From: Gautieria morchelliformis
Lineage: Eukaryota; Basidiomycota; Agaricomycetes; Gomphales; Gomphaceae
Assembly (NCBI GenBank): GCA_015179125.1
Contig: WHVA01000361.1
Coordinates: 1-64,000 of the forward strand
Length of the DNA stretch: 64,000 bases
Reading direction: 5' to 3'
Shown one piece after another: positions 20,953-31,100 of this stretch. Position 1 is the first letter of the stretch, and each line of letters opens with the position of its first letter. The position numbers and the translations under genes were made by a program. The notes beneath the pieces are model-generated. The model saw only the letters and a list, made by a program, of their open reading frames with translations. It searched no databases and was not told the origin of the DNA.

Positions 20953-23900
20953 ATGAGCGACGACCAACTACAAACAAAAACATTAAGGATAAGGCAGCAG
21001 AACGTTAACAAATCCTTACACGCAACTAACGATCTTCTAGGCAGATGCCCGCCAAGCAAATACGACGTGCTAGCGATTCAAGAACCATACATAGATCATC
21101 TGGGCAACGCTCGAGTGACCCACTGTTGGTACACGATCTATCCCAAGACACACTACAAAGACAAGGAAAAACGCACCCGATCCATGATATTGATCAACAG
21201 GAGAATAAAAACGGACACGTGGGAGGCGATAGACGTGGGACACCCAGACGTAACGGGAGTTAGAATAAGAACACAGAGCGGTGTAGTGCTGATTCTAAAT
21301 TTCTATTGCGATTGTGCGCACTCGGAAAGCATCCATACGGTTAACCAGTATTTACAGGCACAGGCAGCACGCGCGGGGAGGGGCCAGGAGTACGCAGGAA
21401 TGATATGGCTCGGAGATTTCAACCGACATCATCCACAGTGGGACGAAGCGAGGAACGCGCACCTCTTCACGCGGAGCAACCTCGATGCAGCCCAGCTGCT
21501 CCTGGAAGCGACGGTGGAGAGGGACCTCATAATGATGCTGCCTAAGGACCTCCCAACTCTCGTTGCACAGGCGACGGGCAACCACACACGCACGGACAAT
21601 ATTTTCATGTCAGCAGAGCTCACGAATGCCGTTTTACAATGCACCACAGTTCCCGGGGACCAGCCAGCATGCAGCGACCACATACCGGTCGACACGACCC
21701 TAGACATGTCCGCGACTGCATCACAAGAAGCCTCGAAATACAACTATCGACTGGTGGATTGGGAGAAATACAACGAGAGGTTAGGGGAACGCCTGAAGGA
21801 GGTAGCAGACATGGCACCGACCTGCGAGCAAGAATTCCACAGCTTGCTTGAGGGTGTGAACAGGGCGATAAGTGAGACTACGGAAGAGCTGGTCCCCAAG
21901 ACCAAACCATCCCCGTACATGAAGCGATGGTGGACCCGAGAACTCACCGCAATGAGGAAGGACACCAGGAAGCTAGCTCGGCAATCTCACGACTGGCGCA
22001 ATGACCACACAGATGACGCACACGCAAGATACAGGAGAGCAAGGAATCAATACGCCGCCGCCATAGAGAGATCAAAGCAAGAGCATTGGGAGGGCTTTCT
22101 AGCCACGGTGGACAAACACACGGTGTGGACGGCCAGCCGATTCGTCACCGGGGAGCCAACAGACAGCGGCAGAGCAAGAGTGCCCACACTATCCACCAAG
22201 CGGAATGATGGCTCGACCTGGACAGCAGTCACGAATGATGAGAAGTCGAAAATGCTACTTCAAACCTTCTTCCCACCTCCACAGAACACCAACACACAGA
22301 TACCGATGGGTTACGAGTACCCGACGCCAGCGTTTGCTTACGAGGAGATCACGGAAGACCAAATCCGAAGGGCCATCAGGCGCACCAACCCTTTCAAGGC
22401 CCCGGGAGCGAACGGGATACCGAACATAGTGTTAAAACAGTGCGTACAACAGCTGATACCACACATCAAGAGGCTCTTCGTAGCAACGTTCAAGCTCAAC
22501 GTATACCCGGCATTGTGGAGGGACTCCGAGATACTGGTACTGCGCAAGCCGGGCAAGAGTGACTACACCGCACCAGGAGCGTACCGGCCAATCGCTTTGC
22601 TGGACACGATGGGAAAAGTGCTCTCGTCTTGTGTGGCAGAGGATTTGGGAAAAATGGCAGAGATGCATGACCTGCTCCCGGGCAACCATTATGGATGCAG
22701 GCAGGGGAGAACGACAACGGACGCGCTGCACTATACGCTGACGAAGGTGAAGAACGCGTGGAGGAAAGGGAGAACGGTGGGAGCTCTATTCTTGGACATC
22801 AAGGGGGCCTTTCCAAGCATAATAATGAGCCGGCTGATACATAACATGCGTTCTAGGGGCATACCGCAAGAGTACACGGACTGGATACGGTTAAAGGTCG
22901 AGGGAAGGATAGCCGTTCTGAGGTTCGACGACCACAGAGCCCTGCCGACACCGATCATAAGGGGCATGGATCAGGGGTGCCCGCTCTCAGCTATAGCATA
23001 CCAATTTTACAATGCTGACCTGCTCGACATCGTTCAACAAAGCAACGGAGAAGACGCGGTCGCATTCGTGGACGACACGACCATTCTGGCAGAAGGGGCT
23101 GATTCGGGTGAAGCGTTTGGGAAGCTCAGGGACATAGTGCACAGAGAGGGCGGGGCGATGGATTGGGCAGCTAAGCACGACTGCCAATTTGCCTTGGACA
23201 AATTTGGGCTGATAGGATTCACAAGGAAGCGTGAAAAAGACCCAACAGGAACGAGGAAAACAAGGCCGGTAGCAAGACCCTCCATCAAGATAGGCGCCCA
23301 AGAGATCGTCCCAACCGAGACGCACAAGTACCTGGGAATAATAGTCGACCAGGAGCTTCGGTTCAAGTGCCAGGTCAACCACGCACTGAAGAAAGGGACA
23401 AAAATAATGGATCAGTACCGTAGGATCGCAAAGACAGCCAAAGGCGTTTCGGCGAAACACATGAGGCAATTCTACTTAGCGGTCGTCATCCCGAGAATGC
23501 TGTACGCTGCCGACACGTTCCTGGTACCAGAGTCTAAGGGCACGAAGGGATACATTACCAAACTCGCAAGGGTCCAAAGACAGGCGGCACTAGCAATCAC
23601 AGGGGCGATGCGGACAACGGCGAATGATGCGATCGACGCGCATGCGGGTTTATTGCCTTTCCCACAACTAGTATCCAAAATTGTACACAGAGCTGCAGTC
23701 AGACTAACGTGCATACCTTCACAGCACCCCCTATCGAAACACATAAAGAGAGCAGCGGGCAGATACGTCAGAAGACACAGGTCCGCAATCCATGAGATGA
23801 TGCACGGCTTCGGGCTGCATCCACAACAAATGGAAAAGATAGGATTGCTCAAGCACGGGCCCAAGTGGGAGCCGGCTTTCGGGATCAGCATACCAGGAGA

Positions 23901-24882
23901 TAAAGCAGCGGCGTTGGAAGAGGAAGCGGAGGACACGGCGGAGGCCGTGGTATACACGGACGGCTCGATGATCGACGGAGGGGTAGGGGCAGCGGCGGTC
24001 CTGTACCGGGGAGGGGAGGTAAAGAAGGTGGCTAGAAAGTACATGGGAACGGCAGATGAGCACACGGTCTTCGAAGCGGAGTTGTTGGGAGCGGCATTGG
24101 GGGCAAAGATGCTGAGGGAAGAAGGCCGTGGCGAGCACACGCTGAGTCTAGACAACCAGGCTGTGATACTAACGACCAGAGAAGAGAAAGCCATCTCGGG
24201 ACAGTACCTTGTCAACGCAGTGCATGAGCAGGTGGAAGAGATGAGACGGGAGAGGGGAGGGACGGCCAAGATGACAATGAAATGGATACCTGGACACAAG
24301 GGCATCAAAGGCAATGAGCACGCGGACAGGGAAGCAAAAAAGGCCGCGAAGGGCAACTCGACCAAGGAACGAAACGAGCTACGAGTATGCCGGAGCAAGA
24401 TGCCTATCAGCAGATCGGCGGAATTACAGAGACACCACAAGGTCCTCAAAGCGCAAGCCAAGGAGGCGTTCGCAAGATCACCGAGGGCGCGGCACTTGCA
24501 CAAAATCGATCAGTCGATGCCATCCATGGCATACATAAGGCTCAGCAGTGGCTTGGCAAGAAGGCAAAGCTCGTTACTAGTACAGATGAGAACGGGCCAC
24601 GCACCGCTGGCAAAACACCTGCACAGGATAGGCAAAGCAGACTCTCCGACGTGCACGGCTTGCCGCAGAGAGGACGAAACCGTACACCATTTTCTAATCC
24701 GGTGCCCGGCATACAGCGAGCAAAGGAAGAAGCTGGAAGGGAAATTGAAGCGTGGGGCAAGGTCGGTCAGCACGCTACTGACCAAACAGAAAGCGTTGGA
24801 GCCACTGTTCCAGTACGTGAATGAAACAGGAAGGTTTCGACAAACATTCGGAGACGTCGCGATGCCAGCCGGGAGAGAGTAG
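20953..24882 (+). CDS. LINE ORF2 polyprotein: AP endonuclease, reverse transcriptase, RNase H
   Basis: Intact 1309-residue ORF. Residues about 10-235 form an exonuclease-endonuclease-phosphatase domain (RIRQQNVNKS, AIQEPYIDH, WLGDFNRHHPQWDE, CSDHIPVDT) that nicks target DNA. Residues about 440-760 form the reverse transcriptase (KAPGANGIPN, YRPIALLDTMGKVL, ALFLDIKGAFPSI, GMDQGCPLSAIAYQ, catalytic AFVDDTTIL). Residues about 995-1130 form RNase H (VVYTDGSMIDGG, FEAELLGAALGAK, LSLDNQAVI, WIPGHKGIKGNEHADREA), with the D-E-D-D residues kept. A C-terminal CCHC finger (CTACRREDETVHHFLIRC) is at about residue 1235. This domain order is typical of the Tad1 clade. The ATG at 20953 begins 100 bp after the ORF1 stop. 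No inactivating change is visible. Confidence 0.95.
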   Translation: MSDDQLQTKTLRIRQQNVNKSLHATNDLLGRCPPSKYDVLAIQEPYIDHLGNARVTHCWYTIYPKTHYKDKEKRTRSMILINRRIKTDTWEAIDVGHPDVTGVRIRTQSGVVLILNFYCDCAHSESIHTVNQYLQAQAARAGRGQEYAGMIWLGDFNRHHPQWDEARNAHLFTRSNLDAAQLLLEATVERDLIMMLPKDLPTLVAQATGNHTRTDNIFMSAELTNAVLQCTTVPGDQPACSDHIPVDTTLDMSATASQEASKYNYRLVDWEKYNERLGERLKEVADMAPTCEQEFHSLLEGVNRAISETTEELVPKTKPSPYMKRWWTRELTAMRKDTRKLARQSHDWRNDHTDDAHARYRRARNQYAAAIERSKQEHWEGFLATVDKHTVWTASRFVTGEPTDSGRARVPTLSTKRNDGSTWTAVTNDEKSKMLLQTFFPPPQNTNTQIPMGYEYPTPAFAYEEITEDQIRRAIRRTNPFKAPGANGIPNIVLKQCVQQLIPHIKRLFVATFKLNVYPALWRDSEILVLRKPGKSDYTAPGAYRPIALLDTMGKVLSSCVAEDLGKMAEMHDLLPGNHYGCRQGRTTTDALHYTLTKVKNAWRKGRTVGALFLDIKGAFPSIIMSRLIHNMRSRGIPQEYTDWIRLKVEGRIAVLRFDDHRALPTPIIRGMDQGCPLSAIAYQFYNADLLDIVQQSNGEDAVAFVDDTTILAEGADSGEAFGKLRDIVHREGGAMDWAAKHDCQFALDKFGLIGFTRKREKDPTGTRKTRPVARPSIKIGAQEIVPTETHKYLGIIVDQELRFKCQVNHALKKGTKIMDQYRRIAKTAKGVSAKHMRQFYLAVVIPRMLYAADTFLVPESKGTKGYITKLARVQRQAALAITGAMRTTANDAIDAHAGLLPFPQLVSKIVHRAAVRLTCIPSQHPLSKHIKRAAGRYVRRHRSAIHEMMHGFGLHPQQMEKIGLLKHGPKWEPAFGISIPGDKAAALEEEAEDTAEAVVYTDGSMIDGGVGAAAVLYRGGEVKKVARKYMGTADEHTVFEAELLGAALGAKMLREEGRGEHTLSLDNQAVILTTREEKAISGQYLVNAVHEQVEEMRRERGGTAKMTMKWIPGHKGIKGNEHADREAKKAAKGNSTKERNELRVCRSKMPISRSAELQRHHKVLKAQAKEAFARSPRARHLHKIDQSMPSMAYIRLSSGLARRQSSLLVQMRTGHAPLAKHLHRIGKADSPTCTACRREDETVHHFLIRCPAYSEQRKKLEGKLKRGARSVSTLLTKQKALEPLFQYVNETGRFRQTFGDVAMPAGRE

Positions 24883-25087
24883 AGGGAGAGGAAAAGAAGG
24901 AAGACCCGCCCGCGCGCAGAGCGCGGGAGCAACCACCTCGCTTTCACACAAGCACGGCCAAGCCCGGGACGTAGTCCATAGGGCCCTTGCGGAGATAGAG
25001 ACTTAGACATAGTTAAGACAAACATGTTGACGGGGTATTTGTACGCATCGTCTTACATAGGGCACGGCCCCAAAAGACAAAAATTGG

Positions 25088-25123
<36 letters not shown>

Positions 25124-25131
25124 TTCCGGCC

Positions 25132-25740
25132 ATGGGTGCAACTGCGACACAGCTCACTGATGTGTATCAAGATGTCGCATCCTCACTGTGTTACTCATGA
25201 AGATGAGAACACGAGGAAGTGAGATAATATGAGATCTAGGCTGTCGAGTTCAATGCCCAGAGTTGGCACGTGGTTGTAATTCTATAGCGATGCTGGATAA
25301 TCTCAACAGAGACACCAGCTCGTGTCAATGTTGCTGGATAATGGGACACGAGACGTCTCTCATGTTGGTGGCATGTCCTGTACGACGTGAGAAGAGATCA
25401 TATGAAGAGACTATCGAATTTAAACTGGGAGCACAATGACCCCGCGACATTGTGCATTTGGTAGAATGATGTCGGCTCCCTTGGAACACCAGTAACAATT
25501 ATATAGTTGCGTTTTTTGTCCCTTTGTGCATGCAACCTATTCCGCCGCTGCGAACGTGTCAGGGAGCAACTCCGAGAACTTGGAAGTAATAAGGCTTGTG
25601 GTGTCCGCCGGCAATATGGTATGGTGAAAAAGGAGCTCTCATTATTATAAAGACTGTTGAGGCAAATGTTTCCCGAATGTGGCGCGACACCGAACTCGAC
25701 TCACTCGAGCCTTCAAAGTATTAAGCCGCTCATGCATGGC
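25132..25740. other. Gene-free stretch right of the LINE
   Basis: Continuation of the sequence upstream of the DUF6533 gene before the LINE inserted. No coding region, repeat or recognised site. Confidence 0.3.
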
Positions 25741-27036
25741 AAGGACAAACTAGCCCCCAGATATCACTTGTTCTGAAGGAAGGAAAGACGTACCTATGTG
25801 TGAAGGATGAAAAGTTGGATTTTCCATGCCGAGTAATGATGCAGGATGGGGAGGAGATCCTAGTCGTTGATTAATCACAAAGAACATGAGGAAGACATAG
25901 GCATAAGGACACAACAATCAGTCAGATATAAGGTACAGATATAAAATGAGCTATGAATCTCGCACGCAGAGAAAGGGCTAGTGCTAAACTCTACAACTTT
26001 GCCGCCTAGAAACTCGATTGCCGCAAACTCATGTCTGTCCCCTGACAGCCCAAAAACATGGGGGACTGTGTCGAGGACCGTCAGACGTTCATCGAGGTAT
26101 GCCGCCCATGAATCGACCTGCGCATCATGGCTCCAAAGGGAGCTGAAAGGAACAGAAGAGACTAAATTTGAACGTGGTGGTGGTGTTGACCTAGAGACCA
26201 GAAGATGAGACGAACAAAAGACACAGCATTCTAGAAAGAAAGCATACCTGATCCAACCACTCATAAAGTGCCGAGAGCTGTACAGTGGCTCGCCTAACAT
26301 GGATTTTTTTTCGCCTTCCTGAGTAATGACATCACGAAAACCGTGTGAACCTGGCGATCAGTGGCCGTATGCCTGCCATCGCAACAGGTCGGACCTGTAC
26401 AGATGTCCAGTACAAAGAAAGACACATCTCCGCACCTTCACGGCTCGTCAAATGGTGTCAGAGGCGTAGGAAGGGTATGGTCGGTATTGGAGGTAAGGAA
26501 AGTTGGGCAACATGCAGCTGGACACGACAAATTTGGAATGATTGCCAGTCGTCAAACGCGGATCTGGAAACGTGCGGAAAGGAATAGGACTACTGAGGTA
26601 CAGCAAATGGGTCGAATTTTTGTAGGCAAGGCGATCTGGAGAGACTTTTAAGTATTCCAGCGGATTGGAAGAAACTTCATTGCACACATTCGTAACTTGT
26701 ACTTGGCCAAAGTCCTCCAATTCTTCCGACCCCAATCCAGTCGGTTTCATTACAAAGATATACGACTGGTCCATTCCCCCACACCACTGTCGAAGTAGTA
26801 CTCCCTATAGCAGTTTCCCTCCAGATGATCCGGAGGGCGCCCTGATCTGCTTCAGGCCACACAATGACTTTCGCGTCGTCTCGGTCTACAGCACCTAACC
26901 AGGTAAAGATAAAAGACGATGCAGGTTCATGGGCGGGTTGGGTCACAAAATCAACAGTGCCTAGAAGAAGTAATGTTTTGATGAGGTGAACAATACTGTG
27001 AAGACCCAAAGAGGACGTGGGGAGCGAGAGCGCCAA
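25740..27036 (-). pseudogene. PhoD-like metallophosphatase with the catalytic middle missing
   Basis: Minus-strand exons match a PhoD-type alkaline phosphatase/phosphodiesterase. The N-terminal part, 27036-26680, has a hydrophobic start then FTWLGAVDRDDAKVIVWPEAD, IIWRETAIGS and GLWPSTSYE, the fibronectin-like domain that precedes the PhoD core. The next exon (about 26670-26480) has PIPFRTFPDPRLTTG and FVVSSCMLPNFPYLQ. After only about 180 bp come the C-terminal exons: LSALYEWLDQ (near 26285-26255), VSSVPFSSLWSHDAQVDSWAAYLDER and HVFGLSGDRHEFAAIEFLGG (26165-25985). A last exon near 25860-25800 reads CIITRHGKSNF. The roughly 150-residue core with the GD-x-x-Y and DDHE metal-binding motifs is absent, so an internal deletion is inferred. 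Splice sites flank several blocks. Confidence 0.65.
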
Positions 27037-27112
27037 AGTGGACAGCGTGCCATGAGGTGGTTCCTTTCAGAGTAACTGAGCCAGCCTGGCCAAGGCTAGC
27101 GGTACATGACTG

Positions 27113-27808
27113 TCAAATTACAGGAGAGAACACTGCTTGCTTTGTGTCGCTGTTTTCAGACAAGTCCTGGACATCCTTTTCAGCAGTGTCTGTGGCTAGC
27201 TTCTCAAACTTTACTGTCAGGACTTGTGGGCTGGCTGAAGATAGCCAAAGATCATGAGGAAGACATAGGCATAAGTATTTATCGATGCTATACGTTAGGC
27301 CGTTCTCCCACAAACAGCGGGAGAAGTTGAGGAACATTAAGTTCTTCTGCAAAGTTCCAGGATAAACCTTAGAAGAGCCAGGACAACGTCATGGAGTCGT
27401 CATCCAGTGATAGAGCAGCTACCAGAAAGTCATCGATATGAATAGGAGAGTGCATCCGTCCAGTCGGACAGCGAGCAACCTGAGCAATGGCGATACATAT
27501 TTAGCACTGAGACAAGCTGAATGAAGAGTAAGATGTGTGCTGATTTCAGAGAGAAGGATACTCTTGCGCGATTTCACTGAGATGGGCCAAGGACATAACA
27601 TTGACTACTCGGTACCAGTAGTCACGTGCCACTCACTAACTTCGGCTACATCGGCTCGGCACCCATAGCGGTCTAGTTCCAAGGTCCATGGATAGCCCAC
27701 GACGCTCTCCTCCGGGCGGAGTTGCGCCGGGTGACGTTTCCTATGTGTGCCATTTTTAGCTGGTGTTCTCGCGTCCGTCAGACAGACTCGCCCAAAACTC
27801 CAGTTCAC
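27113..27808 (-). other. Unidentified exon-like segments
   Basis: Open stretches with ordinary protein composition occur on the minus strand: 27808-27605 (NWSFGRVCLTDARTPAKNG, VVGYPWTLELDRYGCRADV) and 27230-27113 (PQVLTVKFEKLATDTAEKDV). I recognise no family and could not join them by clear splice sites. They may belong to one gene upstream of the phosphatase remnant, or be chance. Confidence 0.25.
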
Positions 27809-28003
27809 GCAGTAATAAAGCCTATGGCAAACTTCTCGGTAAGATGTGCTCTGGCACTCCCAACCAGCTAATCAGCTGATCCTTCTACAACAGGTACTGC
27901 TCTTGTTTGTTCCTTCCTAGAAACGGTTTATCCTTTGTCGCCGATGATCACAGGTAGAATATAATGCCTTCCATCCACCAAATAACAATATTACTTATGG
28001 GGC

Positions 28004-28405
28004 GTGTACGTTACAGGTATGGCGGCCCTTCTCGTCGGTAGCGCCCTCGTCGGTGCCTCGGGTGCACTTAACGCCATAGGGCGATTGTTATCGTTCACCA
28101 GCATAGTTCTCACGGAGTTGTTTGGATCTCCCTTCCTGAAAAATATCAGTATTCTTGTCGGCTTGGCTGCCGGGTCTATTATTGCTGGTGCAAATGGCTA
28201 CATCAATGGGTCTACTATTAGGGCTACGCCTGCGATTACCTTCCTGTGGTACGCCGCGTCTAACTACTATAAAGTCTGGAGCAAAGCCACCGTTAGAGTC
28301 TATGCTCCTGCCGTTCTCCCAAGTCAGTGGTACGCTCTTTTTTACTGACATCTTACTTACTCTCCAGTTTCTGCTGCACAGTGCTTGGCCGTATACTGTA
28401 AGTAA
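28004..28405 (+). pseudogene. Purine (uric acid/xanthine) permease fragment, NCS2 family
   Basis: Encodes a piece of a nucleobase-ascorbate/NCS2 transporter related to fungal UapA-type permeases. SFTSIVLTELFGSPFLKNISILVGLAAGSIIAGANGYI-GSTI is the conserved core, followed by TPAITFLW and, after a further exon, V-VYAPAVLP. A GT-AG intron (about 28327-28367) would join to a short exon with CLAVY. Upstream exons were not recognised and downstream the coding stops at the GC-rich segment near 28430, so most of the 12-14 helices are missing. The family imports purines by proton symport at the plasma membrane; this copy cannot. Confidence 0.65.
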
Positions 28406-28429
28406 ACTCGCGGCGTTCACGCTAGTGGA

Positions 28430-28995
28430 TCAATCGAGAAAACGCCATCCCGCGCCTCGCGATGCGCACCTCGGCCCACGGCGGGGACAAGCGCCCGCGC
28501 GCTGGACGTCCGCCAGAAGATGCCCGCGCGCAACCCACACGCATGCCCATGCCCACGGTGCCGCCGCCCCCCTCGGCCCGCCGCAGCCGCACGAGCATAC
28601 GCCGCCTCACGCTCGAGCCGCGCGAGCGCGCACGACGCGGCGTGGCTGCACGCGGACCCGCGCGGAGCTCCAGACGCTCGGCGCGGGCGACGACGCGGCG
28701 CTCGATGCGGACGAAGACGCGGACGCGGTGCTGGATGAGGCGTGGCGCCGCCCGGGGCTGACGCGCGTCAAGTCCGTGAGCACGGTGCGCGCGGAGTGGG
28801 TTCCGGCGGGTGCAGCGGGGAGGGAGGGCCTCGTTGCTGAGGAGGAGGATGCGCCGGGGGTGTGTTGGGGCAGGCGCAGGCGCGGGGGCGGCTGGAGCGC
28901 GAGGCGTCGTCGGCGTCGTTGCGGCGGCCGGTAATTCTGGGGTGTTGGGGGAGGAGGATAGGGAGCTGGTCGTGCGGCAGGGCGGACGTTGGTAA
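28430..28995 (+). pseudogene. GC-rich coding region of unknown function, frameshifted
   Basis: GC content rises sharply here, with long runs of only G and C, against roughly even composition nearby. Protein-like sequence appears in successive frames of the plus strand. It starts MRTSAHGGDKRPRAGRPPED and MPTVPPPPSARRSRTSIRRL (frame 1, 28462-28620), then ELQTLGAGDDAALDADEDAD and VLDEAWRRPGLTRVKSVSTV (frame 3, 28660-28790). It ends GVLGEEDRELVVRQGGRW with a stop near 28995 (frame 1). At least two frame changes separate these blocks, so it is a pseudogene or contains assembly errors typical of GC-rich DNA. A long minus-strand open frame (29048-28422) looks like an artefact of the base bias. No family recognised. 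Confidence 0.45.
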
Positions 28996-29371
28996 GTAGG
29001 TATTAGTGCGGCGGCCGGCCCGGATGTGGACGGGCGTTGATCGTTCATACTTTATTCTTTCTTCCCAGAGTTGCTTTTCTTTTTATTGCGTACCGTGTAG
29101 TTCGTATTCATTATTCATATTCGTAGTATACCTTTTCACTCTCTTCTCTCTCTGTCTGTTGGTACAACAGCAATTGGCATTTCGTGGAACTTAATTGGAT
29201 CCTCTGACGGACGGTACGCTCAATTCATAAGCTTCTGACACTGAATTAAGATAAGCATGCCGGCATTTATATTAGCTGTATCATGTGATCCAGGCAGATT
29301 GGCGAGAGTATATAGTAGTGGGAGTGGAGGCTCGTACGTTCTAAGAGCGAGCACCGTCCACACCCATCCCC
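28996..29371. other. Intergenic, AT-rich
   Basis: Between the GC-rich gene end and the zinc-finger gene start. Pyrimidine-rich tract CTCTCTTCTCTCTCTGTCTG near 29140; no gene seen. Probably 3' UTR of one gene and promoter of the next. Confidence 0.3.
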
Positions 29372-30228
29372 ATGGCGGAGCACACTCGCATACCCAAGCC
29401 TCCTATCCTAGGCCCAGCACCGTACTGTATCGAGCTTATAGAGCCGTACGCCCTTCGGTCCGCCCTCGGGGAAGGTGCACCGTGGCTGAAAGACACAAAC
29501 ACGAAAAGGTATTGGTATCGTACTAGCTCACGATCTATTGTTTATGAATACTATCAAGTAGTTCTGCTGGGTATACACCCAGCAACCCAAACAATCTATA
29601 TCATGATGAGGGACAGGCGCGGTACACCGCGGCTGAACCACCCACCGCGACTGTAGTGGAGTCGCTGGATGTCCCCATCCACTCTCTGCCAGCGGAAGGG
29701 GCAGGATCATTAGGAGCATGGACGGCGTTACCTGCCCCTCCACCCCCTATCGCCACAACCTTCATTCCGTTCCGATATGGCTCCTCACCTCCGCCTCTCA
29801 ACCCCTTCGACAAATACTGCGAGTTCAGCAAGAAGGCTGGCCCGTGCGATTTCAGGGTCGATGGGAAGTTAAAGTTTGCCTTTTATAAGCACATTCTTTA
29901 TACGCACATCGCAGGCGAGCTCAGTAAACTCGTCAAGGGTACGCTGAGGGTACAGGATGCCGAGATCCTGACGACAAAGGACCGCGTCGGGCGGGCCAAG
30001 TCATATGCCTGGCGATGTCCGTCTCAAAATTGCCGCTATTGGTCGATGAACAAACATTCTGTGATTCGACACACAGCCATCAGGCATGAAGAGGTCGACC
30101 CCCAAAGTATCCTGCAGACATCGCCGGATGGCATCAGCTCGACGAAAGCCGTAATTAGGGCCATCTTGGGGGATGAAGAGCATGGAGACATCGAGTGGGA
30201 AGACATAGTATCGATTTTCGAAGCTTGA
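29372..30228 (+). CDS. C2H2-like zinc-finger protein, one intron
   Basis: Starts at ATG 29372 (MAEHTRIPKPPILGPAPYC). A 47-nt intron at 29515-29561 (GTATCG...AAGTAG) joins NTKRY to GYTPSNPNN. Exon 2 runs to the stop at 30226-30228, giving about 269 residues. Proline-rich N-terminal half. Two finger-like units follow: C-x-F-[..]-FYKHILYTH near residues 145-165 and WRCPSQNCRYWSMNKHSVIRH-AIRH near 205-230 (C-x4-C, H-x4-H spacing). A likely role is nucleic acid binding in the nucleus, but I recognise no named orthologue. The ORF is intact and has normal composition, so this is one of the few plausible functional host genes here. Confidence 0.6.
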
Positions 30229-30378
30229 GGACATCGACGTTAACTTATATAAACCCACTTATGTGATATCACATTTGGATCGATGGCATCACGTGAGGCC
30301 ACACAAGCCCAAACATCGAACATTCTTCATACTTCAAATTGTTTAGCCTTCTAGTTTTGTGTCCATAACGAATGCAAT

Positions 30379-31100
30379 TGCACCAAGCGTGGATCACGAG
30401 TCGCGGCTTCGCATACGTTGGCGTCAACAGGTATACGATTTTTCGTCCTCCATTCATTATTACCGTAACTCGCAAGTAGTACTAGATACGTGCGGTGGTT
30501 TCAGTGACCGAAGAAGACTCCAACGGGTGACGTGCTGCAGAATAAATCAGAAATCAATGCCTTGTCAGTTCATTCACCAACAACAGGCAGCGCGGGCCGT
30601 GTTATCCACAGACGGAGCGGCCAGGAGGCAGGCCGTTCCCTCCCTGCTCAAGAATTCTCCTACTGGCCACGCCTTATTTGACCTTTACTGTGGCAATAGG
30701 TACGAGAGATGTACTCAAGGACACCTTTGAGGGACACAGGGCCATCTGAATAATACCGTATCGAACCGTCCCTTGACAGGCGTCTGAATCATGCTAATCC
30801 CATGTGTAATTACAGGTACGTGCAGATCGTTGCCAGCGATCTTCGAGTGCAAGGGGATCCCCCGGAAAGACTCTGTCTAGTAAAGTAAGTATAACACTTG
30901 ATTGAATTGAATTGTGCAGAGGAAACAATCGCTATCATCTCTGTAGACGACGCCTGCCGGCTGAAAATACAACATTTCATTGCGCCTAGCCTGCTACTTG
31001 TAAAATTGGTCTTTGATGAGCGTTGTTTGGCATGCTATGTCACGATGTTTATCGATCCCTCCCACTTTACGCTTGGACAATCTCTGTAAGAATATCAGCG
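30379..31100 (+). other. Possible multi-exon host gene, unidentified
   Basis: Protein-like blocks with fitting splice signals lie on the plus strand: LLKNSPTGHALFDLYCGN (30635-30695), an intron about 30699-30812, then YVQIVASDLRVQGDPPERL (30815-30885), an intron with GTAAGT about 30887-30918, then ETIAIISVDDACRLKIQHF and LVKLVFDERCLACYV (30920-31050). No family recognised and no clear start or stop. The assignment is tentative. Confidence 0.3.

Larger units (their letters stand above)
19118..25131 (+). mobile_element. Full-length Tad1-clade LINE with target-site duplication
   Basis: The element body is 19130-25119, about 6 kb, and ends in a run of about 31 A (25090-25120). It is flanked by the direct repeat AAGATTCCGGCC at 19118-19129 and 25120-25131, as expected from target-primed reverse transcription. 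Order: short 5' UTR, ORF1 (gag-like, two frame changes), ORF2 (intact, endonuclease-RT-RNase H-zinc finger), 3' UTR, poly(A). The pure poly(A) tail and exact duplication suggest a young insertion. A diverged truncated relative is at 4906-6215. Confidence 0.95.

Noticed and set aside
23472..24503. 343-codon minus-strand ORF opposite LINE ORF2
   Set aside because: Shadow of the intact ORF2; composition mirrors it and there is no family motif.
28422..29048. 208-codon minus-strand ORF in the GC-rich island
   Set aside because: Arg/Ala/Pro-rich text as expected from any frame of GC-rich DNA; the plus strand gives more balanced protein-like blocks.
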